Below are positions 48,801-60,091 of a stretch of DNA of 64,000 nt, in pieces. The stretch lies in assembly GCF_022581195.2 (NCBI RefSeq), contig NC_061471.1, positions 4,278,001 through 4,342,000 on the forward strand, written 5' to 3'. Positions within the stretch are counted from its first letter, which is position 1, and the number at the start of each line of letters is the position of its first letter. The notes under the pieces were generated by a model. The model did no database searches and was not told where the DNA came from. It saw only the letters and a program-made list of their open reading frames with translations. A program made the translations under genes and the position numbers. The DNA is from Helicoverpa zea (taxonomy: Eukaryota; Arthropoda; Insecta; Lepidoptera; Noctuidae).

Positions 48801-51800
48801 AACAAGGAACAATTGATCGACGAACACAATAGGCATGGTGAATGAAAAACAGAAATTAGTCCGTCTTTTGGATAACCCTAAAATAATGGACACGTATTTT
48901 ATTCTTTTCTCTCAAATTTCAAAAAATCAACGCAGGTACAGCACGATATAATTTTGTGTTAGGCACGTCACTCAAGTCCAGAGTTTACATAGTCGTGACG
49001 TCACAAATCCAACCTTTAATCCTTATATCTAAGTGTCTTTTTAATAGTTTAATAAAATAAAGAATACATGTCCAATATTTTTTGGTAACTTAACTAAGCC
49101 GACCCCAACATAGTTGTGGAAAAGGCTCGGAGGCTGATGATGGTAACTTAAAAGACGGAATAATTAGAAGCATTATTTTTAACCCTGTCATCAAGCCAAT
49201 TTATCTATTGGTCTACTTGCTCTAATAAACAGTAACGAATGGCATGCGAACATCTAAAAAAAGTGTCAGCAAAATTGCATTTTGGTGAAATCACGCCACA
49301 ACATACCTACCTAATATTTCAGATGCGTCAGACTCAACCAACTCGACAGTTCGGAATCCCACATTGATTGTTTTATAAGACGGATTGTCCATATCGGAAT
49401 CCGAAGTAAATTGTAACTTCAACTTATACAGAGGCTGTTCTCCATATCCATTTGGCCACCAAAGCCTGACTACATTCTGTGAAGTAAAATAATTTATATC
49501 ATTATTCTTTTTTTGCCAAAATCAAAAGTTGTGGCCTAAGCACTGTGTACAGTGGCTTGATTTAAATAAAAAATCGCCGTTCTAGCTTAACGTCCGTTCT
49601 TCAACCACTATCAAGTTTCTATGATGAAATATGTCACAAATGTGAACTACTCGTAATTTTTGGAAGTCGGTTAAAATGTAGTCGAGTAAACGAGCTAGAT
49701 TATAAAACTGTGCACTCACGTCGCTGACGTTAAGACTGAGCTCTACAACTAATGTTCCGTCAGCCGCGGTCGTTGCATTGACTTGCGTCCACTTCCTCAG
49801 CGTTTGTTTACCTTCGACTTGTAACGAAGCGCTCAGTACTCCAGCTAACAAAGTTCTGTTCTGACTCGACTCCAAGTATACTTTTAATCGCAAGTCCCAC
49901 TTCGAACCTACTTTGGTGATGTGAGTTGTAACTGATCTTATTATCGCGCCATTGTATAGTTCGATGTAAACTGGCCTCCTGAAATTATCGAGAGTCAACC
50001 ATTTAAAATCTCATGAGAGTTTTAGTTTACCCAAAATTATTAGGCTGGGACCGCTTCATGAATGTCATATGAAGACAGTACATAGTAGCCAAGAGCAAGT
50101 ACCTAAGTAACTATCTATTAGGTAAAACCCAGTAGGTATAGGCAAGTACTCAAAGTTAACCGCGCCCTATACGATAAGAAACCTCTTCTGATAACACAGA
50201 ATGAACTGTCTTCAGAAAAATCATTCTATTTCTGTTACAGATAACCTATCAGAGATATTTTGACAGAAAGACATCCCCAAGTAGGTGCTGATGGCCGGCC
50301 TAATCTCTATTTGATGTTGACTGATTAGTGATCAGACATTTCAAAAGAAACCTACGTATCATTAAAAATGGATTTCCCCGAGAAAATAGTAAACTTATGA
50401 ACATTGGTGATACTTTACCAAATTCCAACTGAAGGAAAAGCAGGTCCCCAATCCCATCCAAAGGAAGCTTGCATCTTCCTGAGCTGGTTAGCGTGACACT
50501 CTCCGTTGTACACCGCGGGTACGCAGTCAGGTGCCGCGAACACTTTGTTAGAGCGAATCAGCGCTGCCACCACCGGCGACAGGAATGACACATACAACTC
50601 GTTCTCACCTTCCTGGAACATTCGGGAAATTTCTTTTAACAGCAGTCATTCATGTATCACTTACTCCACTTTATACCATTTACCACTTTTCAACCTTATT
50701 TCTTTAATGATATGGTTGAAAAATGATCAATTTAGTTTTACTGTTGCACATACCTGCAGTTTATCTTTAATATCAAAAACGTATCGCACGAACATATTAT
50801 TGAAAGAGCCAATTGGTATGTGTTTATTGAGTGTTATGAAACCCGATGTATCCAACCCCTCGAACACCAAATGTATAACTTTGGCCTGCAAGTCTTTGCT
50901 TGAAACTGGAAATAAAAGGAGCAATCAGGGATCAGTGTCTTGTATTATTTGAGGGTTAATGAAGGATTTTTCTAAGTTCTTACTATTAAACTTGGCTGTG
51001 TACGACCATACGTCATAAGCGACCCAACGCGTGCGCACATCATTGTCTTCCGACAGGATGTCTCCAATAATACCAGCGGAATGCAAGTCAGAGTAAATAC
51101 CGCCCGGCACCGTCGCCTTACCCGTGATAGCTAGAAAACAATGAGAATTTTTATAAATAATGCCATTATGTAAAGGAGATATGTATTGTATTGTCCAAAG
51201 CTAAGTTGTAGAATATCCAATTCCAAATGTTAAAAGGCCAGAACTACTCTTTATTGTGTCGATTTATTAGATTATGGATACTCCTCTTTGGGGTGTTATG
51301 ATCTTTGATTACTTATCATTGGCACCTAACGAGGCATTGTGGCTGACTTGTGAGTCCCCTACTAACCCAATTTCATTTTAAAGCAATTTGTCTTGCCTTG
51401 AAGGACAAGTGAAGCCTGTTACTGGACTATTACCTAAGTAAACTGGGTTGTTAGGTGATCAAAGTTAGTATTCACTCGATTGGATGAGGGATTATTCTTT
51501 TGTATTTGACTGTCGAAGTGGCGAGCGGATAAGTGTCAACCAAATTGTATGACTGTTTCTTTTAGCATAAGGTAGGAAAATCATCGGCGAACTGACGGTA
51601 CTGGAGAGCCACCAGAAGAAGCTTCTTCTTCCTTCAAGCCGTCTTATGGCTATGACTGAACCAAGTCAAACCCTTCTGTTTGTTTACCATTTAACTTTGT
51701 GGTGTTACTTCTACCTACGCGTAAACAAGGATAAGCGTACCGAATGGGAAGTCTGGAACGACTTTTACATAAACATAAATAAGTAAATACACGGAAAACC

Positions 51801-54446
51801 TAGCACTTCCTCACTACAGTAACGTTTACATAAGTGAAAACATTTATATCTCTTCCGTACTTTTCACTAAATAATCAATCATTAATTTTAAGTATAAACA
51901 GCTCTAATATGCAGTCACATTTAACTAATTTTGCAAATCACGTGGAACATAAATTCCCGGAAATCATTTCGTGAACCGAGAAAAGAAATATTGAACTTGA
52001 AAACGAAATGCGCTGTTTCAACGCTTGATTTTATTTTAATCATCTATACATATAATAAATCTGTAAAAAAACTGTGTCTGTACATTGAATATATTAAAAA
52101 AATAGTAATTGGGTGGGGTTTAGAAACAGTAATGGAGCACAAATCCAAAAAAAAAATTCTGTCTGTATGTCTGTATGTCTGTATGTCTGTTTGTTTGTAC
52201 ACGCTAATCTTCGGAACTACTGGACGGATTTCAATGATTTTTTCTTTGTTGTATCAGTATTAAGCCTGGTCAACATATAGGCTATAATTTATCTTCGAAA
52301 CTTGAAGACCTGATGCAGAACACCAACAGACCAACAAAACTATAAGAGATACCAAAATGGTGCCATAGCAAAAATTGTTTCATGTGATGAGCATTTTCAG
52401 CTGAGATAATAAATTTTAAGATCTGGAACACCTGATGTGGAACCCCAAGAGCCCAGCTTCTCTGTACCATATACAGGTATGACGTTTTAGCAAAAGTTAT
52501 TCAACTTGATAAGCACTTTCTATTGACTTATACAAATTGAAGATCTAAAACACCTGATGTGGAACTCCAGGGGCCCAGCTAGACTATAGCATATAGAGGT
52601 GTGACGTTTTAGCAAAAGTTGTTCAATCTGATAAGCACTCTCTGTTGACTTATAAAAATTGAAGATGTAAAACACCTGATGTGGAACCCCAGGAGCCCAG
52701 CTATACTATAGCATATAAAGATATGACGTTTTTGCAAAAGTGGTTCAATCTAATAAGCACTCTCTATTGACGTATATACATCGAAGATCTGGAACACCTG
52801 ATGTGGAACTTCAAGAGCAATACTACACTTGAAATGTATAGAAACGAATGTTATGAAATAGGTATGGTGACACAAAACCGACGATTATCCCTTTATACAC
52901 TATAGAAATATGAACTCAAGGACAATCCCCGGTGGACGTCGTTAAAAAAAGACAATCCCCGGTTCTGTGCTATACCATTGTTAACTGTGGATGAAAACTA
53001 CTTGGGCTATTGTGATGGGATGCTAATGGACTAGGAATGGGGAAACTACGGGAACTATGGCACCTGCCGATGACAATGTATTAGATACATGTAAAAATTG
53101 CAGGTGGAGACTTCGCCAGCTCACTTACTGTACAGATCAGTCACTGAATAGCAACAAGAGGGCAACAGGGACATGAGCGGCTGAAGTGTGAGAATACCTC
53201 GGCGGATTTTAAACGCCGATTACGCGCTCCCTGTGGGTCACTTACCACGAGGCATCCTCCGAGCAGGGCTACTAACCCTGCTCTAGCGACTCCACTCTGG
53301 ACGGCTAAGCCAAGCCAGAGGCTTGAGACCTACCCCCGTCATGGTTCACTCCGACCGGCCGGAGATGGGGGCAGTATACTCTCCCTGGAGAACTCAGTAT
53401 ATATAGCCCCGCGGGGTAGCTACTCCCCGTCATCAGCCTCAGATGTCCTGCGGTGCTTATAGCTCATTATTATTGTCGTTATTATCTCAAGAGCCTTTAT
53501 CCCAATTATGTTAGAGTCGACTTCCAGTCACGATGCAACTGAGTACCAGTGTTTTACAAGGAGCGACTGCCTATCTGACCTCCACAACCCGGTTACCCGC
53601 TCAACCCAACACCCCTTGGTAAAACTGGTCAGACTTACTGGTCTGACTACCCATAACGACTGCCAAGAATGTTCAATGACAGCCGGAACCTACAGTTTAA
53701 CATGCCTTCCAAATAACGGTCATTGGTATCCAAAATATACGTAGAAAGTACATACGAACTTAGAAAAGTTGCATTGGCACGTACTTGCCAGACCTGGAAT
53801 CAAAGACGTTCTCTACCCTATAAACCACCACGACTTCCACTAAGTCACCACGACTTTGTTATCTATTTAATGTTTTTTACGTAATAATACGTGTAATATT
53901 TTTGCCACACACAACTTAAATGCGGACTAATTAGAATCATTACTTTTATCCCTATGGTCGCGTTTATTGCGGTTCAGTTCTCAGCGTTTTGTTTAGTCTG
54001 CTGTGCTTTTGCCGTTGAAGTACAAAAATAAAATATATGTAACGTTTCTAATGCGTATTCCGTTGTTTTCAAGTCAACGGGCTCTTAAAATTCAATATCA
54101 GACGATTAAGATCTTTGATTTTGCTGACCCCGTAGTCGCTGGCATAAGGGACAGGATCCGCGTACGAAGTCGCGGGCAGAAGCTAGTAATTAATAAATGT
54201 TAGGCACCAAAGTACCCAATATGCTAATGAAATGTTTCCTTATCAGTACCATAATTTAATTGACATGTTCGAAAAGAATTCTAATGATAATGGACAAACA
54301 ATCTTAAATAAATAAGGAAAAAATTAATTAAACTTACTTCTGTTATTATTCACAAAACTCCACGAAACATTTTTGCTGGACGATAAATCAATTATTTTGG
54401 GGCTCACTATCGAAATCACTGAGCACAACAAAACAAACGTCTTCAT
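45813..54446 (-). CDS. Manba: Lysosomal beta-mannosidase (GH2)
   Basis: Twelve exons by GT-AG and phase, 5' to 3' on the minus strand: 54446-54338, 51130-50984, 50905-50754, 50612-50419, 49978-49720, 49476-49311, 48601-48473, 48285-48111, 47957-47384, 47260-47131, 46606-46221 and 46049-45813. The product is 885 aa (human enzyme 879). It has a signal peptide (MKTFVLLCSVISIVS), an N-terminal galactose-binding-like fold (VPGGIYSDLHSAG, SFGWDWGPAFPSVG), an Ig-like domain and a TIM barrel. GNNENE at about residue 468 carries the acid/base Glu, and RFASEYG at about 563 the nucleophile Glu. Family motifs LYWQLNDVWQAPSW and PFLWLDTDIEGRF follow. It hydrolyses terminal beta-1,4-mannose from N-glycan remnants in the lysosome. 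No frame damage is seen. Intron 1 (3.2 kb) and intron 10 are loaded with repeats. Confidence 0.95.
46665..47085. mobile_element. PIF/Harbinger-type MITE in Manba intron 10
   Basis: A GC-rich 421-bp block. It begins GGTGATCTTCACACTGCCCC and ends with the inverse of GGCGATTATCACACTGCCCC, so the terminal repeats match at most positions and continue into GCAT. It is flanked on both sides by TAA (46662-46664 and 47086-47088), the 3-bp TWA duplication typical of PIF/Harbinger. Internally it repeats CGCGCGTAGGTGCG-like words in both orientations. It has no transposase. Confidence 0.8.
49092..49142 (+). repeat. 3' fragment of the SINE-like element
   Basis: CCGACCCCAACATAGTTGTG followed by AAAAGGCTCGGAGGCTGATGATGG is the 3' end of the family at 19505-19885. 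It lies in a Manba intron. Confidence 0.6.
52159..52199 (+). repeat. CTGTATGT microsatellite
   Basis: Several CTGTATGT units grading into CTGTTTGT, directly before the tandem array in Manba intron 1. Confidence 0.8.
52309..52870 (+). repeat. 122-bp tandem repeat array
   Basis: The word CCTGATG recurs at 52309, 52431, 52553, 52675 and 52797, exactly 122 bp apart. Each unit has a (T/C)GGAACxCCA-like start, an AGCCCAGCT block, GACGTTTT(A/T)GCAAAAG, and a TAAGCAC(T)TCT block ending in GAAGATCT. There are four full units plus a start; the first is the most divergent. It sits inside a larger interspersed element in Manba intron 1. Confidence 0.85.
52960..53487 (+). repeat. Probable LINE 3' UTR remnant
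   Basis: A GC-richer block with CGCTCCCTGTGGGTCACTTA, GGGGGCAGTATACTCTCCCT and AGCCCCGCGGGGTAGCTACT, ending in an ATT-rich tail (TCATTATTATTGTCG). Such 3' regions are typical of moth non-LTR elements. It abuts the reversed SINE-like copy at 53488. Family not assigned. Confidence 0.45.
53488..53815 (-). repeat. SINE-like element, reversed copy
   Basis: The reverse complement follows 19505-19885 along most of its length (AGCCTTTATCCCAATTATG, ACCCGGTTACCCGCTCAACC, CCTTGGTAAAACTGGTCAG, GAATGTTCAATGACAGCCGG). It lies in Manba intron 1. Confidence 0.65.
54110..54190 (-). repeat. RTE-like LINE 3' fragment
   Basis: GCGTACGAAGTCGCGGGCAG followed by AAGCTAGTAATTAATA is the inverse of the CTAGCTTCTGCCCGCG-type start seen at 43181 and 57180. 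Confidence 0.5.
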
Positions 54447-55978
54447 GTTTCAAACATATATTTGTACTGTTTACATGGACGGTCGCAGATAAATATTAAG
54501 TTCACCGTTAATCACCGTCCACCGCTTGTCGCAGCTCCATTGTAATGATGTGTCCCGTTTGCTAAGGAGCAGCTATCGATAAGAAATTATAGGCAGGCGC
54601 AACACTTCGCCAGTGAAATGAACAAGATCATTACACAAATATTTCTTGCATGAGTTTCTTTTTTACGTTAATATCGAAGCGTAGTGCGTAACGAAATATA
54701 TTATTTTCACTTAGTTAACCTGCGTTTAATGAATGCATACGTTTGTTTTCTTTCATTTGTATTTATACCTTTTGAACAAGTACCCACATCAGAGCCATGA
54801 AAACTATAAATATTCGCTCTGTTTCATTCGAAGTCAGGATAAAGTGAAGTAGAAAATCTCCAACTCAAATTCGTGGGTACCTAGTTGCCCACTACCTTCT
54901 TACTTTTACTTAAGAAAAATAACATCCATTCGAATTAAGAACCTTCTTTTTGTTAAGTCAGTTAAAAATCTTATCGAGCCAGGTACATCACTAGAAGAGA
55001 GCTATTATCATCAATGATGGCGATCCGATTGATCCGATGTTTGTGCCCAGAGTAAACATCTCGCGTTGCGTCACATGATGTGCCTTTTACAGGCGCTTGA
55101 TCATTGACATGACTCAGTCCGGCCTGGATACTCGCTTTCTTTCCACGCGATAAACATTATTGGGCCTGCTAAATATAGATGTTCAAATACCTTATTTTAC
55201 TACTTCAACAGCCAGTTAAGTTAATACCTACCTACTTAAATTTAGAAGTGTATTAAGGAATGCATTAGTAGAACTGTAGAAGAATCAATATAAATATAGA
55301 AATGTTTGTTGAATTGTTTTCTGTTCAGTTGAAGGAATTTAAATTGAAAAAGATCTGTAGTGTTTTCAAAATAAATAAAATAGTATAATTATGCGAATTA
55401 CTTACGCGCAAAAAGAGCAGAACATGGTCTCTTCACAATCTCAGATGCGCACAAACTTTATAAACAACGTGCTAATCGATTTATAAACAATTACGTAATT
55501 CTTTAGAATAATAGAAGTTATTGCACTTATTTGATTATAGGTCATGGATGCCTAAAGGTATATTTCTGGAGAAATTCATTGCAAAACTATTTCCCTGAGG
55601 TGAATTTACTTATAGGTGCCGGCTGCAGGTAAACATTTGATGACGGTACTAAAGGATGCTGATTGCTGGAACACCCCACCAAAAACCTCCGATGGAGCAG
55701 TCGCCATGGATTTGTTCAAAGCTGATTAGCTGACTTGAGTGGAAACCCTGTGGTGAAAACATAAAGGACAAACATCTAAAAACCATAGTTTTCGAACCTT
55801 CTTTGACCAAAAAGGTATTAGGTACCTACTTGGCTTTATTCTTAAATTCGTCAAAGAGAAATGATCTGTCAAAGATAAAATTAAGAGAAAACGAAAACTA
55901 AATATTATCTTATGTAGTGGGTCACTTGTTGTAAATAGAAATATATAGCAATATATAGCTGTATCAATTTAAGTAAAA
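54447..55978. promoter_or_regulatory. Divergent intergenic region between Manba and the four-pass gene
   Basis: A head-to-head spacer of about 1.5 kb that must carry both promoters. No TATA box, repeat or additional exon is distinguishable by eye. Confidence 0.4.
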
Positions 55979-58627
55979 ATGAATAGGGTCCCATTATACG
56001 AAGAGTTAAGATTGATTGAAAGAAGTGAAACCGAAATCAATGGAGCTTGGAAGGGTACGTTATGTTATTATCCAATCCAACTGAAAGTAGATCTAGATAT
56101 CACTATAAACTAAAGTCTATCATTGCATTTACTGTGCACAATACATCTTTACCTGGTTGCGAGAAGCAGCTAGTAGGTAACTTTATGTAGAATCTATTAT
56201 GTTTACATGATAAGTCTTATTAGTGACTGTGACTGCCTCATTGGTCTCGTGGTCGCAAGCGCGACTGCTATGACTGAGGGAGGTCTCGGGTTCCATTCCC
56301 GGGTCGGACTGGTCGCTTTGTGGGTTTTATAAACTTTACCTATTGATATTTGCAGGTGCACACCTCCTCCTGTTTTTCCTGGCGTTCGTGTTTGGTTCTT
56401 TCTGTACATTTTGTTTCCACATGCTAATGTACCTGTTTGACGAGAAATGCGTACTGTTTCCGAAGCTCCTGTCTTTGACAACGGTCAAACATAATGTCAT
56501 CTATGAGTTCATTCCCTCCACAAAGGATGTTGGAGTCTGTAAGTATTATGAAACTGCAAATGTGCTGAGATTCGTTAGAAACTGATAAATGTAGTACTCA
56601 CATAGATTTATTATTATTCATTATTATTTATTTATTATATAGCTTACATGTAACTTCTAAAATTAGTCTACTTTAATTAGTGCCAATAAATTATTTTTTC
56701 GTACAACCAATGAAGCCACTTTTATTTATGAATTGAATTACAGTGCCTGTGGACTTCCTAAGCACTCAGTGGGTTGAGAAGAGCACCTGTTCTCTCCCGA
56801 CGTTTGTCCCGTTGGTGTCCGGGATCTTTGGCCTCGTATGGACCACCATGTTCCTTATGTGTTCCACTGGTAGTAGGACACTTACCGGGTAATATTATTT
56901 TCTTGAATATGTTCTCCTAAAAAATAGTAAGTTAACAATATTGCTATTTGTATGTTTTCTTCTTTAGTTTGCAGAGACCTTGGCGAGTATTACCCCCGGT
57001 ATTTGTGTTCTCTTTGCTGATGGGTGGTCTCTGCGTCTACACTTCAGTTGTCACCCATTATGGCTTACATGAACTCTGTCTCAAGCTAGGAGAAATTACC
57101 GGCAGTCCCACGTTCGTAGAATCACCATTAAAATACTTTGTTTTATGAAATAGCCAAGCTTTTGAGAAATATTTCCAAACTAGCTTCCGCCAGCGGCTTC
57201 GCCCGCGTAGTATGTTCATAAAAAGTAGCCTATGTGTTAATCCAGGGTATCACCTATCTACATACCAAATTCCAATAAAATCGGTTCAGCCGTTTTTGCT
57301 TGATTGAATAACAAACATACATCCATACATTCTCACAAACTTTCACATTTATAATATAAGTAGGATGCTGAAGCTGAGGTTATCTACTGTAACTAAATAA
57401 GATTCTGAAACTTATATTTGTGGCAATACGCATTCGTGTGTAAGATTTTGTTGAGCCTAGCTTGGTTTGAAATCAGTTTGGTTGAATGCAGATCAGTGTG
57501 GTATTTATGTATGTAATTTATGAATGGTTCAACCTACAGTTGCTCGTACACCGTGAACGTGGCGACCCTATCCCACGAGCGTCGCATCCGCGGCGTGTAC
57601 CAGGCGACGCGGCTGACCATCCTATCGGCCTGGCTGCACACGGCGTGCTGGCTGCTGTCCGCCTTGCTGGCACTGGTGCGCGTGCTGTTGGCAGTAGACT
57701 TCCAGTTAGTTCGCATCTCTGCCCAGCTCCATGGAGACATCGACAACATACTGGTTGGTATCTCATTTTTTGCAAAACATTAGGTGATTTCGGGTATTAT
57801 GTACTTTACAATAATTTGCAAGTTCCCATAAGTATCATCATTTAGTTTATCTTTAAATAAATTAAACATTATATGATGAATATAGTAAGATTGTCATCAT
57901 CCAGGAACAAAATGAAGTACAAATAAGAACTATATTGCCTGATACCTCTGTAAGCGAAGAAAACGAACGAGCAGATGCACAGAGCGAAGATTTACTTTAT
58001 GTGTCGCAGCGTGAAAGCAGTCGCTCTACGCTTTCGTTAATTCCTGAAGAAATGGACAGACTTGCTAAAGCAGGAACCTACAAACTGGTTGATGAAGAAG
58101 CAGCATTCATTGTGACATGGCTGTATGACTTAGTTGAGAAAATTCCAGCATCGGATGCTACTTCTTTAGTTTCTATATACTCAGAAGAAGGCCCCTCATC
58201 GGAAACAAAATCGAAGGAGCAAACACAAGAAATGATCGAGGCCCCAGACGATAATAGAGAATCGGCAGCGGATTCTGGAGAAATTGAAATGCTCTATCGT
58301 AAGGCGGATGTTAGAGAACCTACGCAAGATCAAGTTAAAAAACCTAAAGGATTTAGATACGAATATAGTCAACCTTCAACGTCTAAAAGTCCGCCAATAG
58401 AGGAAACGAACGTATCTCCTGAAACAGAACGTGTTTCAGATGCTGCTGACGATGAAAAATTTAAAACCAGAAGAAAATCAAGTTTAAAAACCGTTGGAGT
58501 ACAAACTGATAAGTCCAAACGTGTCCAAATAGTAGGAGAAACATCCGATCAAACTTCTACTGCATCCGACAGGAAAGATGACGTTGAAAAAGAGACACAA
58601 ACACGTGAAAAAGAAAAACAGGACTGA
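55979..58627 (+). CDS. Four-pass membrane protein with acidic tail, unrecognised (TMEM179-like topology)
   Basis: Proposed exons 55979-56054, 56356-56538, 56744-56888, 56968-57111, 57540-57753 and 57905-58627 give 494 aa. The N-terminal ~26 residues are polar (MNRVPLYEELRLIERSETE). Four hydrophobic segments follow: about 27-53 (LLLFFLAFVFGSFCTFCFHM), 107-127 (FVPLVSGIFGLVWTTMFLM), 143-163 (PPVFVFSLLMGGLCVYTSVV) and 207-234 (LSAWLHTACWLLSALLALV). Extracytoplasmic loops carry cysteines. The last ~240 residues are acidic, Ser/Glu/Lys-rich and probably disordered and cytosolic. The layout recalls TMEM179-type proteins but the identity is not certain. Exon 4's donor is the weak point: AC|GTTCGT is the only one restoring phase for exon 5, and an RTE-like element sits 70 bp downstream of it. 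Intron 1 carries a SINE. Confidence 0.7.
56229..56335 (+). repeat. tRNA-derived SINE head in an intron
   Basis: Contains an A-box-like TTGGTCTCGTGG (56241-56252) and a B-box GGTTCCATTCC (56289-56299) at tRNA-like spacing, within GGTCGCAAGCGCGACTGC and GGGAGGTCTCGGG. It does not close into a full cloverleaf with a proper acceptor stem, so it is taken as a SINE head, not a tRNA gene. Confidence 0.65.
57180..57366 (+). repeat. RTE-like LINE 3' end, copy 2
   Basis: Near-identical in layout to 43181-43368, from CTAGCTTCCGCCAGCGGCTT to AATATAAGTAGGAT. It lies in intron 4 of the four-pass gene, just after its weak donor site. Confidence 0.65.
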
Positions 58628-59023
58628 CGCATTTTTTTTTGCTTTCTATTCTTACTCTTAGAGCACTAGAATTAATTGTAGTAATAAATATAGCTATAAT
58701 TTCAATTATATATTTTTCGTGAGTATACCTACAGACATCTCACTCATTTAAGAACATTCGCATCCCGCATGCAAAGAATCAAAGAAAAAATGATTCTTCT
58801 CAAATATCAAATTCTCAAAGCTAAAAACATCAAACTCTTGTCGTCGCTTCTTTGGTGGGATCTGGCCCTAACATTATTATAAAACAAGGAATGTTCTGTG
58901 TTTGTTCGTGATGGAATAGTGTGATTCATGAGGTGACTTTACGAGCATCGACCATTTCCGTGTTTCACAAGGCAACATAAATTAGTGTATTGCATTTAAA
59001 CCAGCTGTCATTTGAATATCTTT
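58628..59023. other. 3' flank of the four-pass gene; nothing else seen
   Basis: AT-rich, with AATAAATA near 58,682 as a possible polyadenylation signal about 55 bp after the stop. No other gene is visible. Confidence 0.45.
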
Positions 59024-59203
59024 GACAGTCGTGACGGGTACTTAGAAGCACTAACCAGTCTTAAAGGCTATTGTCCAGGTAACTGGGTTGAGGACGTCAA
59101 ATAGGCAGTCGCCCCAAGTAAAACATTGGTACTAAGCCGCATCCTGTTAGACTGGTAGCAAACCCCAACATCGTTGGGAAAAGGCTAGGCAGATGATTAT
59201 GAG
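59024..59203 (+). repeat. 5'-truncated SINE-like copy
   Basis: CAGTCGTGACGGGTACTTAG, AGGTAACTGGGTTGAGGACG and CCCCAACATCGTTGGGAAAA follow the 3' half of the element at 19505-19885, ending AGATGATTATGA. Confidence 0.6.
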
Positions 59204-59726
59204 ATAACGAAGGGCGAGTTACTAGTGTAAAAACAGTAAATATAAACGAAAAACAAAAATTAAAGTCATTTAATAGAAACATCTTACAAAAGTAACGCCA
59301 TAGCGCCATTTCTCTATAAGTAATCAGTTATTGTACTTATTGTTAAAACATAAACCTCCTTGACGGTCAGATACAAACATTATAGTTATTTGTATTTTAA
59401 CATGACATTATTAATCCATCGTATTAACAACACGTGCTTCCTAGGTTGCCTCATCTATTCAAATTCTGTGAATAAAGTCTATGTAAACACTTCGACGACC
59501 TAGTTGGTGCACAAAGTAAATAACCACTTAAGGCTACAGGGCCACTCGTAAAACTTTAAACCTGCTGGGTGTGCCTTTAATACATAAATAGTCCATTCGC
59601 ATAAAGTTACACTGAACACTGCGAAGTAAAAAACCTATTTTGACCACTGGTTTCCTCTTCTTTACGATCTTTTTCCATCGACGTCCGGGTTGCGTCTATT
59701 CAAATATACCTGTATAACACAGGGTT
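59204..59726. other. Flank of the LTR element; no gene seen
   Basis: AT-rich sequence; the low-coordinate end of the LTR may lie inside this stretch, because its terminal dinucleotide cannot be fixed without the other LTR. Confidence 0.35.
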
Positions 59727-60050
59727 TGTTACAAGTCCAAACACGTTGTTAGAAATATAGTTCGTGTAATAAACAAAACACAAGTTTACAACAATAGGTA
59801 TAACCAAAAGTAACTTAATCAGAATTTACAATAAAAACTCAACGCGGAGCACCGCGGAGGAAAAATCAAATCTCGCATCCGAATCACACGGCGGTCGGGT
59901 GGCTCTCTTGCGCGTCACGGGCTGCGCCGCTGCGCGGGACCGGCGGGGTGAGGGTCGCGGGTGTCGCGGTAGTAGCGGGCGCGGGGATGCGGCCGCGTTC
60001 CGTTAGCTGCGCGGCGCGAGACGTATGGCTTTCAAAAACCCCGCGCTACA
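59727..60050 (-). repeat. Putative 3' LTR of the Ty3/Gypsy element
   Basis: On the minus strand a polypurine tract (AGAGGGGGAGAC, just above 60050) is followed immediately by TGTAGCGCGGGG, a classic PPT/LTR junction with a TG start. The other end is uncertain: a ...GTAACA end at 59727 would make it about 324 bp. The part nearest the PPT is very GC-rich. Confidence 0.55.
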
Positions 60051-60091
60051 GTCTCCCCCTCTAGTCCAGCTAGCGTGCCCCCACAGCTGGA

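Noticed and set aside
56229..56335. Possible tRNA gene
   Set aside because: A- and B-box-like motifs are present but the acceptor stem does not pair and no anticodon arm is clean, so it is a SINE head.
57492..57508. 17-nt microexon that would fix the phase between exons 4 and 5 of the four-pass gene
   Set aside because: It would leave an intron of only about 31 nt before exon 5, too short for an insect intron.
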